A program made the position numbers and the translations under genes. The notes under the pieces are model-generated. The model did no database searches, was not told the DNA's origin, and saw nothing but the letters and a program-made list of their open reading frames with translations. A DNA stretch of 64,000 nucleotides, taken from assembly GCA_002205965.3 (NCBI GenBank), contig NADL03000037.1, positions 434,001 through 498,000 of the forward strand, in the 5' to 3' direction. Every line of letters begins with the position of its first letter. Position 1 is the first letter of the stretch. Shown one piece after another: positions 23,401 to 35,368 of the stretch. The stretch is from Kappaphycus alvarezii. Lineage: Eukaryota > Rhodophyta > Florideophyceae > Gigartinales > Solieriaceae.

Positions 23401-24700
23401 AAGCACTGTTTAATCAGCATCTGCGCCACTCTTCACCCTACATGCCGCTTTATTTATTCCCTATCTAAATATTAAAATTTACAACGAGAGCGAGATTTAA
23501 TTTCGGGTCTTAGGTGGTCTCCACTCACTAAATGTGCGCTCGAATAGGTTTGGGTATCAGCAGGGGATACAAAAAAAAGGCACAAGGTAACTTATCAAGG
23601 TTGTAGAAAATTTTCAATATTATTTTATCATTGACCCCCGGCTTAATTTTCAAGTGCTTTCTACATCAGATCTTAGAACGACTGAGAAGTAAATTTGTAG
23701 TACGATCCAATCCTGCAACTGTCCGTCACCAAATTTGGAGGAGTGCTGATGACCCTCTGAAATATACTAGAATACCACTACTCAGTAGTGTGTTGAAGTA
23801 TCAAATTCGGAAAACATCCAAATCGTTATACGCAATTGCGCTTGTGTAATTCCATTTGGTTTAATCATTTACGTCCTTAAAAGAAACTTTTTCCTGGTGT
23901 ACTTGGTCAGAACATGGACAGCCACTGTATGAAGTTAGTATATTCAGCCAGTATAATTATTATATGATATATATATTCCCCTCAATCTCATCCTTCCATT
24001 TGCCACTATTAGCATATCAATTTTTGAAAACCTTATAGCTTTTAGTTCGGAGGATATTCCATTTAGAGCATCAGAGGAGTCCGATTCGTGCCTCTGGAGT
24101 GGTTTCGATGGTCCTGGACCTAAAAAACCAGTTCTTAGCTCAGATTGCTGTCGGATTTGTTCAACTTGATACTGAACGTTCAAAACTAGAATGCGTACTA
24201 TTAATTTTCCATTCGTTATTGTGATGTTCTGTATAAGTAAGCATAATTTTACAGACTGCAATGAAAATAAAGTCTTGGTTCAGATCTGGCATCCAGGAGA
24301 AGTACGCGCTGATGTAAATTGTCAACTTTCGTCATTCTCCGGAGTTTACTAAACGGGGTGTAGAATGTTTCGGATAGGAACTAGCACCATGTATTGGACT
24401 AAATTTGACCGACTATTCATGTACTTTTTTAATATGATCTAAGTCTACTTCGGTCAACGAGTGCAGAAAAAATCCACACTTTGCGTTACAGTTTGTAAGG
24501 TATTCGTAAAAAATCAGTTTATAGAGGGGAACATACGAGGGTTCGTACACATCGAATAATATGTCAACTTATATGAATACAGAAATGGGCTGGGGACCGC
24601 AGGAGGTTTTTCGAAGGAAGGTGAGTGGCAAATTTAGGGCTTAAGGTCGTCCAGAATGTTTCAGGGAGATAGGGAAACAGACAGGCCCCGCTAGATGAAA
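20407..24700. other. AT-rich gene-poor stretch
   Basis: Mostly non-coding. Two minus-strand frames stand out, 21155-21607 (150 codons, Leu- and Glu-rich) and 21936-22280 (114 codons). They may be pieces of one decayed gene, since they are collinear and separated by a stop-rich segment. No known motif is visible in them. Nothing supportable is seen in 22570-24700. Confidence 0.35.
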
Positions 24701-24739
24701 TCTATGGCGCCGCTGCAAGAGGACTGGCCTCAACTTTAA

Positions 24740-25120
24740 GAAATGTTCCCCGGGTCTGGTTTACCCCAGTCCAAGTATACCAGGGCTGGGGAACGCTTCT
24801 CAAAGGGTAGGCCGTTAAAGCAAGAAGCTTTTTGTCAGCTCTTTGACAGCGGAATAAGTGTCCGTGTGCCACACCCGAAGCGTGTAAATAAGAATGCGGA
24901 TTGGCCTTCCCATTTTTGGCACTCCAGGAATGAAACCTAGGTATCCTCTGTGCTCTTCTGAGTGAGCGGAGTTGGTATTCATCTGAGCGTTAAAATGTAT
25001 TATTCTAAAGTTGAAAGGAGCGAATTGGTTGACGAATGTGACTCCATTGGAAAAAGGGACGAATGACCATGAGCCGTATGTGAAACGGTATCTGTGGGGG
25101 GTTGAGCGAGGAAAGGTCAA
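24740..25120 (-). pseudogene. Retroelement C-terminal fragment, strongly decayed
   Basis: The minus strand encodes SNGVTFVNQFAPFNFRI and then RVWHTDTYSAVKE. These parallel the FDVTFVNPLAPSHLR and TWGVESRSV segments of the copy at 13498. Only this spacing supports the assignment. Confidence 0.3.
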
Positions 25121-25135
25121 ATTTAGGATGATAAA

Positions 25136-25530
25136 ATGTTGCGAAATCCTGATTACAGCTCAGAAAGTGTTGCGGAATCCTGAGTAAAGCTCAGAAAGTA
25201 TCGCGAAATCTTGTGTATAGCTCATATAGTGTCGATAATCTTGAGATTGGCCCAGAAATTGCTGCGAAAAAATGGACTGTACGCTACAGGAGGGTAGATG
25301 TGCTCTGATGGAGGGCGTGATGCATTGATGGTTAAAAAATGCGGGCCAATGAAGTAATGACAATTGAGACCCACTTGCGGGGTAATTTGGGGGGCTAGAC
25401 AGGGGAAGGGCAAAGTAAAGCTCAAAAACTGTCGCTAAATCCTGAGTATAGGTTACAAAATGTCGCAAAATTCTGAATATATGTCAAAAAGTGTTGCGTA
25501 AAGTGTACTGTACGCTGCAGGATGGTATCT
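25136..25530. repeat. 31-bp minisatellite in two blocks
   Basis: Four degenerate units of about 31 bases (type TCGCGAAATCCTGAGTATAG) run from 25136 to 25260, and about three more from 25415 to 25500. Both blocks end in the same sequence, GGACTGTACGCTACAGGAGG at about 25275 and GTACTGTACGCTGCAGGATGG at about 25505. A ~280-bp segment has therefore been duplicated together with its array. The minus strand translates it as repeated TYTQDLATVFELY peptides; this is a by-product, not a gene. Confidence 0.7.
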
Positions 25531-25699
25531 TTGTTTGGATGACGACAGTGCCTTGCGGCAAACGTATGAGGATGTATGGTTGCTTAAGTTCTAAACACAA
25601 AGATCTGAGCCCATCCGTCTCGGTACATTATGCTTCTCCAATTAGTAAAGCAACCAGTCATTACCCCTCGGGTGGCGACTGATACTTTGAACTTTATTG

Positions 25700-28600
25700 T
25701 CTGTGGCGCGATTAAAACACTGATATTTGGTAGTGCTTTTTCAATCTGTACTCGGTCCCCTAGATTTTTCTATGCGACCAATTTTGGTTGGCATGCATGA
25801 GGACTTCTTCTTTCTGAACTGGGGGGGACAATGCTTTTGAGTCACCGATATTACTCGAAGGCCATCTGATTCATTGAATTTGCTTATCGGTAATTATAGA
25901 CCATCTTCCTCGTAGCAACGATTTGGAAAACGAGTTAGGTCGCCACCAAGCATTAAAAAAGACACAAAAGTTACATAAATCCAAGAAAACTTTTAAATCT
26001 CTCCTTATCTTCACTCTTAGAACCCTTAGTCGGAGGAAATGTATTCACTGAAATCTCTCTACAATCAGCGATGAAGAAGAGCATATCTGATACTGTCTGC
26101 TTCGGCACTTCAATAAAATCTTCATTGTCATGTAAATCCACTGCAATTGATTTCCTTTCCCCAATGTCGGCAACCATCTTCTCAAGACTTTGTAAGTTTC
26201 TATCAAACGATCTGGAAATATGTTGCATCCCCGTTGAGTGATTATTTCTTCCAAGCTGATCTCCTTAGGATTTTGAAGCCGCGATACCAGACCCACAAAC
26301 ACAGCGCTTACGTAGTGAACGGGTACACTCAGAAGCTACTGCCGTTGAAAAGCGCATTGCCTTCATGGTTTGTGAGAACAATTTTCTCGGGAAAAGGATG
26401 GTGTCTAAACGATCTGCTATAAATTTAACGATTCTTGCGAATTCCATTACATGTGATGGACCTTTTTCGTCCCTCGCCTGCGTTGCGAGTTCCAAAAACC
26501 GCGTCGTAGGACATATAGCTTCCCCGTGTTCTCCATCGATTCTCGAGGAGATTTATTCTGTAAAAAACTCTTACATGCCCCTAATTTCTTTACTTCTGCA
26601 CACCAAGTATAACTGGCAATTCTGAATTTCATTGAAAGACTGAAGGACAAGCTTGGTGAGATGAACCCTCATCAACTTCGGAGACGCCTCGTTTAGAGTA
26701 GAATTGACAAACTAAATTGGCTGTTACAATTTCTACCATTAACGGGTCCTCAATGCACGTACCTCCTAGATCAAGAGATATGATTGCACGAAACAGAATG
26801 ATCGAGAGATTTTATTTAACCAAACAGAATGATCTCGTACAAATACGTGACAAATCCAAGCGTTGATAATATTGATATCGAGCTTGTTGCAAGGCTGTAT
26901 TTAATAATATCCACCAGACATTTCCTTTTGTTGTTCTCGATCTGTATGTCGGTCTCCATTTTGTCAGACGTTGAATAGTCCCGGTCCAAAACTTCCGAAA
27001 AATCATCTCGTAAGCGCATGCTAATCGCCGAAGTAATCCCGCTCATATCCTTCTCACACTGCGGTGATTCTCGCGAGAATTGGGCTATTGTCTTAGCTCT
27101 TCGAAACCTTGGTCGAAATCTAGAGCTAACAAGAGCCTGGAAAAAACCAAGGGCAATGTATTTGTTTTCAATTGAAGTTACTTTTTGTATAAACAGGGTA
27201 ATTTCAAAAATTATCATAAATTCAACAAATATCCTAGTACTTGCAGCAACTCCTCCCCGAAATATTTCTTCTCAGAAAACTCGTTTTCTGGACCCGCTCT
27301 TGCGATCGCTCGATGTCCTCCGTGTCACAGCAACGAATCGGAAATCTCCCAATCTGTCAGCGCTCGCAAATGGATAGAATCATCAAAAAGAAAGTCACTA
27401 TGAAATGTTAGCTTTTTTAAATAGAGAAGCTACTGGAGTTTCATTCATGACAGGAACTTACCAACCCAAAAAAATCCGCAGTTTGTAGAAATTAGATGCA
27501 ACAAATAGCCCTACGGCGTTTTGAATCTCTGTGGATGCACTAAAATTGTAACTGGTTAAAAGAAGAATTCAGGAACATTCAGGGTATCTCTGGAAATATT
27601 ATTGATTCAAAAGAACCAGTTTTTTACTACCAAATCGACACAATTTTCACCAGCGTTGACGGAAGAATTCCATGAAAGAATCAAACAAGAATTTTCACAG
27701 CATTAAGAGTCAAATTGGTACACAACAACAAATAGTTGCTGCATGCGGTCTGAGAGGAAGGATGATTTCGCGTACAAAATGTTTGCCTGAGACCCCAAAG
27801 ATTTTGATGTGCAACCTGGCTTATATACTATTGAAATACAGGTAGCTTGTGGCTTCCAAAGGTAGGATCCTTTCCGACCTGCCCAAATCATGTTGTCGTA
27901 GCTCTTCAATTTTGATATGTCGATGCAGCATTTACGTTGCCAAAGTCAAATTTACTAGTTGTTAAAGACGTGACTTCTCATTATTCTTCGTACGTTTGTT
28001 TACAATTAAACATTATAAATAAATTACAGAACCACGGTACGGAGGATTTACATTGTTACTGTATTCAATTTTGATATGTCAATGCAGCATTGACCATGCT
28101 ACAGTCAAATTTAAGAATTGTTTTACTACGTAACTTCTCATAATTCTTTGTACGTTTGCATATAGCTAAACATTATCAATAAGTATAGAATTCAATTATA
28201 GAGAATGTACATAACTATTAGATTCTATTTGGAATACCCAATTTGCATATATTTTAAAATACCGCAACTGGTTCGTAAATATGTGATGGTCCCTTGTTTT
28301 CGTATCGATGAGGATTTTAGATGTTACCGTTAGAAAATTATTTCAGGCTCATACCCCTCTCATTTGTATTTCTTTCTCTCTCTGTTCATAAATTTGGATA
28401 TTAAATTCTGAAAATAATATTTCAGAGGATGCTTCTGAATTTTGCCTTTATTGTGGTTCAGTGGCACCGCCTGACTATTTTATTCCCTGCACAAATATGC
28501 AATTTTTATGTTGTCAATTTTGCAAACAGATTAAACTAAAAGTACATTTCTCGTATCATTATTTTCTGAGAGTTAAACTCGTAATATAATGGTCCAAGTT

Positions 28601-28860
28601 CGACAATCTCTGAGACTTTTACTGTGATTTTACTCAAAAACTTTATTTACAGTATCCTCCTTCATTAACCTAGCCTGCCCAGAGGGGTGGGTAGGTGGGA
28701 ACAACGTCCGTCCGTCTGCCCATACAGTATCTATGTAATGTACGCTCGTTAAACTTACATGTTGGCCGCATGCCGTAGCTGCTGTACACTGCTGCTGCGT
28801 ACAGTACAGCAGTGTCAGCTTAAATTAATACACAACTGACTACATTGGGTCATTCCTGAA
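25700..28860. other. AT-rich stretch with decayed minus-strand coding traces
   Basis: Minus-strand frames at 25971-26228, 26265-26495 and 26816-27217 have protein-like composition (for example RVKFIADRLDTI-like and FSEVLDRDYSTSDK segments) and are collinear but split by stops and frame changes. I do not recognise them. Nothing supportable is seen in 27400-27900 or 28230-28860. Confidence 0.3.
27904..28221. repeat. Tandem duplication of ~160 bp
   Basis: The segment starting TTCAATTTTGATATGTCGAT near 27906 is repeated from about 28065 (TTCAATTTTGATATGTCAAT). The two copies share TGCAGCATT, AGTCAAATTTA, ACTTCTCAT and TACGTTTG in order, with scattered changes. No coding content. Confidence 0.75.
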
Positions 28861-29029
28861 AACTCAATTTGATACGGGCACAAAATGTGCAGAAAGCACG
28901 CAAATTAGATTTGGTACGCTGCGTGGAGTGCGGAAATTGGATGTACCAAATTGTGACCACACACACGTGTAAAGCCGAGTACGAGGCCCAAGAGCACAAA
29001 AGGCACACAGATAGCAACAGCTGATCGAC

Positions 29030-30222
29030 TCAAACCTTGGCAACCGTGTTTCCACCTACCTTTTTGCTCCTGCTGCTTTTGCTCGGAGAGCGTCGCGCGC
29101 AGAGGAACATTTCTTTTCGCAACCGCCTTAACGCTGAGAAGCGTACTCGTAGAGATCTGCGGATAACAAGGAGTGCCTTGCAGAACCCATCAATCGCGAC
29201 TTTTACTTTTCCCTTTTGTTCTGCATGCGATCAGTCCTTAATCACAATCACAGGACTTGACCATGTTTCTTTCCATTACATTCTCGACGTTTTCAGAACT
29301 ACTACAATAGATATTCCCCTTATTCACAACATGGGGATATAAGAATCCTTCCAATAGGTGTTGGTCGGCGAGGGCGACCACGAAGCATGACATCGTGGCA
29401 ATCTCTTGGGCTAGTTCTGGCGTGGAATCGTACAAGAGGATCTACGGTGACTTTTTGTATGCTTTTGGAGTAACATCATCAGTTTGCTCGGTATTTCTTC
29501 GCTTTGGTTGAAAACTTCTTCTCCGAGTGTTTAGCACAAACGACAAGGCACGCGTTCGTATGCGAAAAGCTCAAGAGACTCATGAGTATCAAAATAATTC
29601 TTTTGGAAATACTCAATGCTCAATTATGTCTACTGTGTCGCAGATGGACTCAAACTCTACTTAGAACAATCACGCGATTTAGTTATTCAAAACATGTTCT
29701 ACGAGGGACGGACTCACGACCGCTACGTAGGGAACGTATTCGTGTTTGCCCCAAGTGGCCTTATCATTTCATGCGCCCTCAATGCACCGGGATCTATCAA
29801 TGACTCTCAAATTGCGGAATGCGGAGGAGTCTAAGAGAACCTGGAACGTCTTTTTCAAGAATTCGGTGGCACGTGCGTCGTAGATTCCGCTTTTTCTCGT
29901 GGACAGTACCTTTTCCTAATCAAGTCTTCTCAGGACCCTTTCATGAAAAATGAGGGAGGTGATCAACTTTTAAGATGCCGTCAGGCGACATCAGTTTGAC
30001 AGGAGTCAGAGTGGAGCATCAGAGCATTTCAAGGGAAGTTTCCGCGCATGAAGGATCGCTTCATCTGTGAGGAATTTGGGTAGAGAAAGGTCGTTCTGCT
30101 TTGCACAGTCTTGCTGTTCAACCTACGCACGCGTCTGGTCGGAATGAATCAGATTCTCTCTACATACATGCCAAACATGAGCGCCGAAGCTAACCTTTTC
30201 ATACGTGAAAGAGCTGGAACTT
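29030..30222 (+). pseudogene. PIF/Harbinger-type transposase relic 3
   Basis: The plus strand starts with LLLLLGERRAQRN, then ITGLDHVSFHYILD, GRPRSMTSWQSLGLVLAW, then the DDE core. The core reads YVYCVADGLKLYLEQ, QNMFYEGRTHDRYVGN, APGSINDSQIAE, AFSRGQYLFLIKS, RQATSV and AFQGKFPRMKDRF, then VGMNQI.STYMP. This is the order of a HARBI1/DDE_Tnp_4 transposase. Stops at 29832 (TAA) and near 29998 (TGA) and 30080 (TAG), plus frame changes before 29616, make it inactive. The convergent gene at 30277-31250 is its DNA-binding partner. Confidence 0.75.
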
Positions 30223-30276
30223 AGTGCCGCTGGTAGAACAGTTCCTGTGGGCGTTCGACATTATCAGTAGAAGCAT

Positions 30277-31250
30277 CTACATAAAAAGATCTTGCCTCCT
30301 CGTTTCGTGCTCTCGTCTGGCGTGCTTCTCCCTGCGCTCCTCCTCCCTGCGCTCCTCCTCCCTGTGCTCCCTATCTTCCTTCCGCACTTCTTCTCTCCTC
30401 CTAGCTTCATCTTCTCTTCTTTGCTGCTCTTGCAGCATCGAGACCTTGAACATCGACATGAGATCATCAGATGTTTCATGTCGTCCGCGCGAAGCAGAGC
30501 GCCTATGAACGATAATTATTGGAATATGAGATGACTTCAAAGGTGCACCACGATTTGCAGCAGTACCAGGTGTGGAAGAAGGGTTAAGAACGTCATCCTC
30601 TTCTTCTTCAGGAGACTCAATCACCCTAGCACCTGTGACCTCATTCTCTACATCCCCAACATCATTTGGTGGAAGGCTGCTGGCCTCCTCCTGGGCGTCC
30701 TCTGCATCTCCTAGATTTTCCAGCTCTGTCATTTCACTGCACAGACGCTTTGCTCGCCTCACATCGTCTTGCAAGAGAGGATCGCCTTTGGGCATCTTCT
30801 TTCGATGAAGAGTTGAAAACTTACGCTTCGGGCTGTCAATTTGCGCTGCTGTTGCGGTTGGGCCCTCTGGTGATCGCAGTGAACGGCGTCCCACTCTTCT
30901 GGAGAGGGGGGGAAGGTGGTTCTCGATAATTTCCAAAAGAGAATCAACTTTACGCTTCTTTAAACAGCTACCACGCGTAGGCCCAGGAGGCGCGGCAGAA
31001 ATTCTGACACCCCTCGAGGCGCTTTTTTTCTTCGCAGTAGATGATGAAGAAGGCCTGACCGACGGAAGCGAAGAATTTGATGGACCCCAGTAGCCGTACG
31101 TCCCCCTGACGTGTGGCGATGTGTTGCTCTGTGGGGGCGTATGAGGGGTTGAAGCTGTAGGAATTGTATCGACATGATGAGTTGGTTGCGGGGATGATGG
31201 GGGCTGTGTTTGAAGAAAAGGCTGTAAAGACGTGGGTTACTGTGTACCAG
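30277..31250 (-). pseudogene. Myb/SANT-like transposon partner protein, copy 2
   Basis: From about 31250 the minus strand encodes a Pro/Ser-rich N-terminus, then KKRKVDSLLEIIENHLPP, then a SANT-like PSPEEWDAVH...HQR. Next come KFSTLHRKKMPKGDP, an acidic stretch (SPEEEEDDVL) and a C-terminal Arg/Glu coiled coil (30280-30480). The SANT core is one frame off from its flanks: a C-run near 30905 shifts out and a second indel near 30830 shifts back. The coiled-coil codes for strongly alternating Arg and Glu. It sits convergent to transposase relic 3. Confidence 0.62.
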
Positions 31251-31559
31251 GAACAAAGTCCGCCGAGTGTGGTATGTAAATTGGGAGAAGACTTGTGTTG
31301 TTCTGCATGTTAAGCTGGGAGAAAAGGGCGAAGTCACGAAAGGGTAAAAGACCGAAATGCAGAGCTCCGCGAAAAGGGCAAATGCCACGGAAGGGGAGAA
31401 GTACACGAGGGAGGCACTGAAAAAATTCGCGAAGGGTAGGCGGAGCGGATGAGTGCTTGGGTGGTGGGGGCGGGAGGGTAGGGCGTGTGAGGTGGATGCG
31501 AGTAATAAAGAAATGCTACGCTGGTTTTGATGAAAAAACGGCGTTCTGGACGCTCAGGG

Positions 31560-32460
31560 CATCAGTATGTGGCATCTCAGCGGCGTATTCGAGTTTTCAT
31601 TTTGGAAGCAAATTGGATGTTTTGTGAATTTGATACTGGTGCTAATTCATCTGTGACGGTGTCGAGCCACAACCATTTGTGACGTTCGGGAGTACTAAAA
31701 TTGCGCACATTTTACCTATGTTGTGTACTCGCAAAATTAGGGGACTTAGGGGTTTTTACCCATACAGTCTTGGACGTAACAAAGCCAATGTTGCAAACAG
31801 CTGTAAAGAAAAATACAAGTGCTCTGGATCTATTTCTAGCAAATTTCCACTCCATCGTGTCAGAAATAGGTTTCTCGACGCCGTACGTGACCAGAATATC
31901 CCGAAAACAGACGAGGTTGCTTTACTGCATTGCTACCTCTCTGGCATGGCATATGACTTCTACAACAGGAGCAAAAAAGGCATATGACAGTCAATAGACG
32001 AAGCTTTCTCGGCGCTGGAAAGTCAGTTTAATTCTTGCCAGCATCAAGCACAAGCGAGAACCTACCTGAAAAACTTAACGATCGCCACAGTCATCAAGGA
32101 AAAGCAATGCTCTCTATGTTAGCCCTTGAAACATTCCACTTCCGTATTACCGAGACTGCGCCAAGCTTTAGAAAGGAATACCAGCACACTATTCACTACT
32201 CTAACTTCCTAGAAAATGCAGTTCTGGGTCATCCATGGGCAGACCCTGTCATACAAGAGCGCCTTACACCCAGACCAAAACAAAACTTTGACTACAACAC
32301 GTTTTATTCTAAGCTCTGCGCAGCCTTGACTTCATATGAGGCTAGTCGGAAACACGACAACTCAAAGACTCTAGCCGAAAATTTTCGGCTCCGACTTTCT
32401 ATGATTACTCGACCTACTACGGTGAACGCTATGCCACAAGGCCACCGCGTATGAATAAAT
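31560..32460 (+). pseudogene. Retrotransposon gag fragment
   Basis: A plus-strand frame ending at 31987 reads RFLDAVRDQNIPKTDEVALL then HCYLSGMAYDFYNRSKKG, followed by EAFSALESQFNSCQHQAQA and TYLKNLTIATV. After a frame change it continues at 32140-32400 as FLENAVLGHPWADPVIQERL and FYSKLCAALTSYEASRKHDN. This is capsid-like gag of an LTR element, distinct from the gag at 1-1516. No protease or polymerase follows. Confidence 0.5.
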
Positions 32461-32864
32461 CCTTAAATCGCGGTTATCAGTGGCCCCGCTCAAAATGTCA
32501 CCTCCATGCTGCGACCTCCCAATAGGATTTGCACAGTGCAGTGCATTGAGTGCAAAAAGAATAGGGTCATCCTATTTTCTGTTCGGACGGCCTTATACTT
32601 GGGTTCCTAATTGGATTTAACCAATCTATATCCGGTGATCGGACCGTAGAAACCATTTGATGTAAACATTTGACTGGTGTCCTGGAATATTGCATTCAAT
32701 GCCGCACTGCAAATCGATGAGATTTTTAGATCAAATCACCAATTACAGAGATCTTCTGGATTACTTGGCACATTTAAGGAGAGAAATTTGGAAACAATAA
32801 GGGAAAAAACGACAATATTAGTAATGTAATTGTACAGTTTCGAAATATACTGAAAACCTAATTG

Positions 32865-33235
32865 CTACCGCCAGTCTGTACAGTCTGTACAGTCCCGTGC
32901 AGCCACGGTAGTAGTACACTTGATGGCATCAGCAAAACGGGTGCACTGTACTGTACAAACTGTTGCCAGTAAGAGCTGTCGCGCATGAAGCCGTACAGCA
33001 TTCAGCGAGGGCAATTCTTTTGCAATGGCACGCCGTACCGCTGGTCTTTTCCAACGCGGCCCGTTTGCTGTCTGAACTCCCAAAGTTTTGTGAAGGGAAT
33101 GAAGACGTCTGCTGTCTTCTTTGTTACACAGCGCCTTCGTCACAAACTCCCCTGGTTCTCACCCTTCCGAGCTCCCACCGGGGTTCATGGGTTTTTTATT
33201 GTGAAGGATCAATGGTACGGTAGGTGGGTTTGAGC
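32865..33235 (-). pseudogene. Retroelement C-terminal fragment, short
   Basis: The minus strand resembles the region after LGGW in the neighbouring copy (33303-34123), with a CHCKRIAL-like and an AVRLHARQLL segment, in broken frames. It is followed by a CAGTA-rich tail at 32870-32955. Confidence 0.3.
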
Positions 33236-33302
33236 TAGAAAATACGGAAGGGATGCCTAATATGCGTAGCGACTGATATACCCGGATAACTGAGATCCTC
33301 TG

Positions 33303-34123
33303 CTACCAACTTGCTGCGGAATTAAGATTCGCCCAAAACTCCTTCCAACAGACAACTGGTGTTATTCTGGAGGCGTCTCGCCCCGTGACGAGCGGACAGT
33401 GTTTGCCACGCGTCAGCAATGGGAATAGCTGCACGTGCGGCAATGCCAGTCGCAACACGGTTGGCGGAGTCCTGAGCAGCCGGGCGCCAGCCCCCCAACG
33501 CAGAGAGTGAAAGGGCAATGAAGTGATGCCCAGGACCCCTTGAACGTATCAAGTTGGCAAAGCGAGTGTCCTTGCCAAGGCGGGTATGGTTAAAGGGCTT
33601 GGGCGGGCATCGCGCAAGGAGGGAGGCGGGCGGTGTCAAGGGATGGATGCTGGTTACGTCATAATAGTGTCTGCACCCGTTCTCTCCAAGCGCGTTGATG
33701 TCCGGGCGAAATGCATGGCCTCGTTGTGAGGCCTCGAGGACAGGGTGACAGGTGGCTTTGGAGAGATCTGCGGCAGGCAACCTTGTTTGCGAGTCATGCC
33801 GCCACCCGCGGGTGGACCCATGGTCACAGCACAGCGCACGGTCACAGCACAGCGCATGGTCACCATACCGATCTATAAATGTCGCGCGTCCCCCTTGCGG
33901 CATTTGTAAGCGGGAGGGAATAGTGGTACCCCGGCCAGTAGAACTGCAACCACGTTTTGTAATTGCGGTCAATGATGTAAGTGGCAAGGCTGGAGCCGGT
34001 GACATGAAAGCCAGTCCTTGCAACCATCCACTGACAAGGAGACTCGGGATACCGCGCTCCTCCCATCCCCTTTAGGCATGCCATCAAGGCCTTTTCTTCA
34101 TCTGCGGGAGCAAGCACGAGCAA
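33303..34123 (-). pseudogene. Retroelement polyprotein C-terminal fragment, copy 3 (best preserved)
   Basis: A 233-codon minus-strand frame contains a Cys/His segment (DHALCCD, partly duplicated), RGWRHDSQTRLPAADL and FRPDINALGENG. These are followed by HYYDVTSIHPL, FNHTRLGKDTRFANLI, LSALGGWRPAAQD and a closing ARHGARRLQNNTSC. The PD...DVT arrangement suggests a PD-(D/E)XK-like nuclease fold at the end of a retroelement polyprotein. In the CCD segment a 15-base word (TCACAGCACAGCGCA) is repeated in tandem at 33825-33858. Upstream coding parts are missing. Confidence 0.5.
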
Positions 34124-34204
34124 GTTGCCCGCGCCCCTAATGGATTAGTGGAGTTAGTTTCTTGCGAACGCTGCAAAGGTTAGGGGTCCTGAAGTTTTCC
34201 ATTC

Positions 34205-34750
34205 AAACCATGTGGCAGGATCAACAGTACAGTACAATGCAAAAAATAGATCATGTCTACAGTACAATGCAAAAAAAAATCGTGTCTACGGTCTAGATAA
34301 CCCAGGCTCCGACAGTAAACACTACCCCTATTTTCCCCGTTGTACAGTACTGCAGTGCTCTGTGGGTTTCATTATTGTCGCATATTCAAATCTCACCTAA
34401 AAAAACATCTTGTACAGTACACTGGAAACGACAAGGGAGCAAAATATTGCTGTTGGATGAGAGCGGGCTACAGTATTTAGCTTAATTGTACTGTACAGTA
34501 TACAGTAGTGTAATGTAATTGGGTGCTATACAGTACAGTGTAGTGCGCAGTGATATTGTACTGTACAGTATCCCTAATTCAAACGCTGTCTGAGCAGTAC
34601 TGTACAGTACGATGACTGGCGCTACTGTAAATATAAGAGCTAACGAGATGTGCCACGTCGGCCACATCCCGTGCAGTACCTGGTGCAAAATCACGTACAG
34701 TGTACTGTACTGTATACTTCACTGGATTCTACTGTACAGTACCCCTGAGT
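34205..34750. repeat. Dense TACTG/CAGTA repeat region
   Basis: At least ten TACTGTACAGTA-type palindromes occur in 540 bases, for example near 34488, 34558, 34600, 34695 and 34732. At 34225-34290 a ~35-base unit (CAGTACAATGCAAAAAA...TGTCTA) is tandemly duplicated. Confidence 0.8.
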
Positions 34751-35368
34751 TGAGAATTCAAAACAACAGGCTACAATGACAAATCACGGAAGAGACATCT
34801 GCTGTAATTAGCTTGACGAACCGTAAGCTCATAGTCTACCAATCATGGTGTTTAGCTAAATCGAGAAATCGAATGGGTGATAAACACATGGGTAACGTGC
34901 CAGGCTCCACTGCCCACCCGCCCCTCTGCCTTGTACTGCCGTTCTCAACCATGGACATATCATTTAAACAAATTTCTAAATTGACGATGCATCCAATCCC
35001 GGGCATTGTATACCCGCGATTTCCACAATGTTTTACTCTCGTGCAACCAGCCGCTACACTCGCCTTTTTTTGGTTTCAACAATCTCGCCTGAACACATCC
35101 GAGATTCCGCACAATTCTACGCAACCACATCAGCACTCTGTACTACAGCCTCTACCTTGCCTCGTGCCGCGACAACGACCCCGTGTTTCGCCACCTCCGC
35201 TATTTTCCTGTCGTTCTTGTACTTTTGTCACATCCTCGTTGCAGTGACTTGTTCACTCCTTCTTCGGACCGAGGCTTGTAGAGGGCAGTCAAGCGTCACC
35301 CGCAGTCATCTCTATTCCAATATAATCCCCTCTCGCCCCCGTCAACCCCTTCACATAGTGCACCCCTC

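Noticed and set aside
25160-25468. Minus-strand frame with repeated TQDLA/ELY peptides
   Set aside because: It is the translation of a 31-bp minisatellite, a period that shifts frame between units.
30224-30534. Leu/Ser-rich plus-strand frames resembling a membrane protein
   Set aside because: They are the complement of the Arg/Glu coiled coil encoded on the minus strand.
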